Origin: Acidimicrobiaceae bacterium
Lineage (GTDB): Bacteria > Actinomycetota > Acidimicrobiia > Acidimicrobiales > MedAcidi-G1
Reading direction: 5' to 3'
Length of the DNA: 6,322 bases
Assembly (NCBI GenBank): GCA_002713545.1
Contig: PATJ01000020.1
Location: 25,756 to 32,077, forward strand
This document shows, piece after piece, positions 6,270 through 6,322 of this stretch (positions are counted from its first letter, which is position 1; every line of letters begins with the position of its first letter). The notes beneath the pieces are model-generated. The model was given only the letters and a program-made list of their open reading frames with translations, did not search any database and was not told where the DNA came from. The translations under genes were made by a program, and so were the position numbers.

Positions 6270-6322
6270 CGTTCTTGGCTTTCTTGAGATGGAGGAACAA
6301 CAATTGAAGAATTATCTTGGCC
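6266..6322 (-). CDS. ilvB: Probable acetolactate synthase large subunit, C-terminal end
   Basis: On the minus strand the right edge is open in one frame for 18 codons before TGA at 6266-6268, giving the tail GQDNSSIVVPPSQESQER. The TGA overlaps the GTG of ilvN as GTGA, the classic four-base overlap of coupled genes. A catalytic subunit gene (ilvB) directly before ilvN is the usual order. The tail itself is a low-complexity, polar extension without diagnostic residues, so the identity comes from context and not from the sequence. Everything catalytic (ThDP and FAD sites) would lie outside the window. Confidence 0.6.
   Translation of the reverse strand, partial: GQDNSSIVVPPSQESQER

Overview
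The window is about 6.3 kb of compact bacterial chromosome with moderate to low G+C (a hand count over 4741-4800 gives 28 of 60) and AT-rich intergenic spacers. It holds six complete genes and the ends of two more. The gene order ilvB-ilvN-ilvC and the presence of an SCO6745-family protein, a family I know mainly from Actinobacteria, suggest an actinobacterium. The G+C is low for that phylum, so an uncultured aquatic or marine lineage, perhaps related to Acidimicrobiia, is my inference and not proven.

Left part (1-1604, minus strand): an aldehyde dehydrogenase gene, followed 66 nt downstream by the first 18 codons of a peroxiredoxin that runs off the left edge. Middle (1692-3668, plus strand): a class I SAM-dependent O-methyltransferase, then a thiolase (acetyl-CoA C-acyltransferase). 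The aldehyde dehydrogenase and the methyltransferase are divergent. The short spacer between them carries two nested, almost co-centred inverted repeats built from four copies of a TTTACTA-type word, a good candidate operator for control of both directions.

Right part (3681-6322, minus strand): a branched-chain amino acid cluster read from right to left. It consists of the last 18 codons of a probable ilvB (acetolactate synthase large subunit), ilvN (regulatory subunit) overlapping it by GTGA, ilvC (ketol-acid reductoisomerase), a 134-nt spacer with an odd small open frame, and an SCO6745-family gene of unknown function that converges on the thiolase with a 12-nt gap. IlvBN makes acetolactate or acetohydroxybutyrate, and IlvC converts these to the dihydroxy acids leading to valine, leucine and isoleucine. 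The left and middle genes look catabolic or detoxifying (aldehyde oxidation, acyl-CoA thiolysis, methyl transfer), but no single pathway can be named.

Most of the window is ordinary metabolism. The two places that deserve attention are the nested operator-like repeats at 1625-1671 and the G+C-richer small reading frame after ilvC at 4571-4684. I see no CRISPR array, tRNA, rRNA, insertion sequence or clearly novel system.
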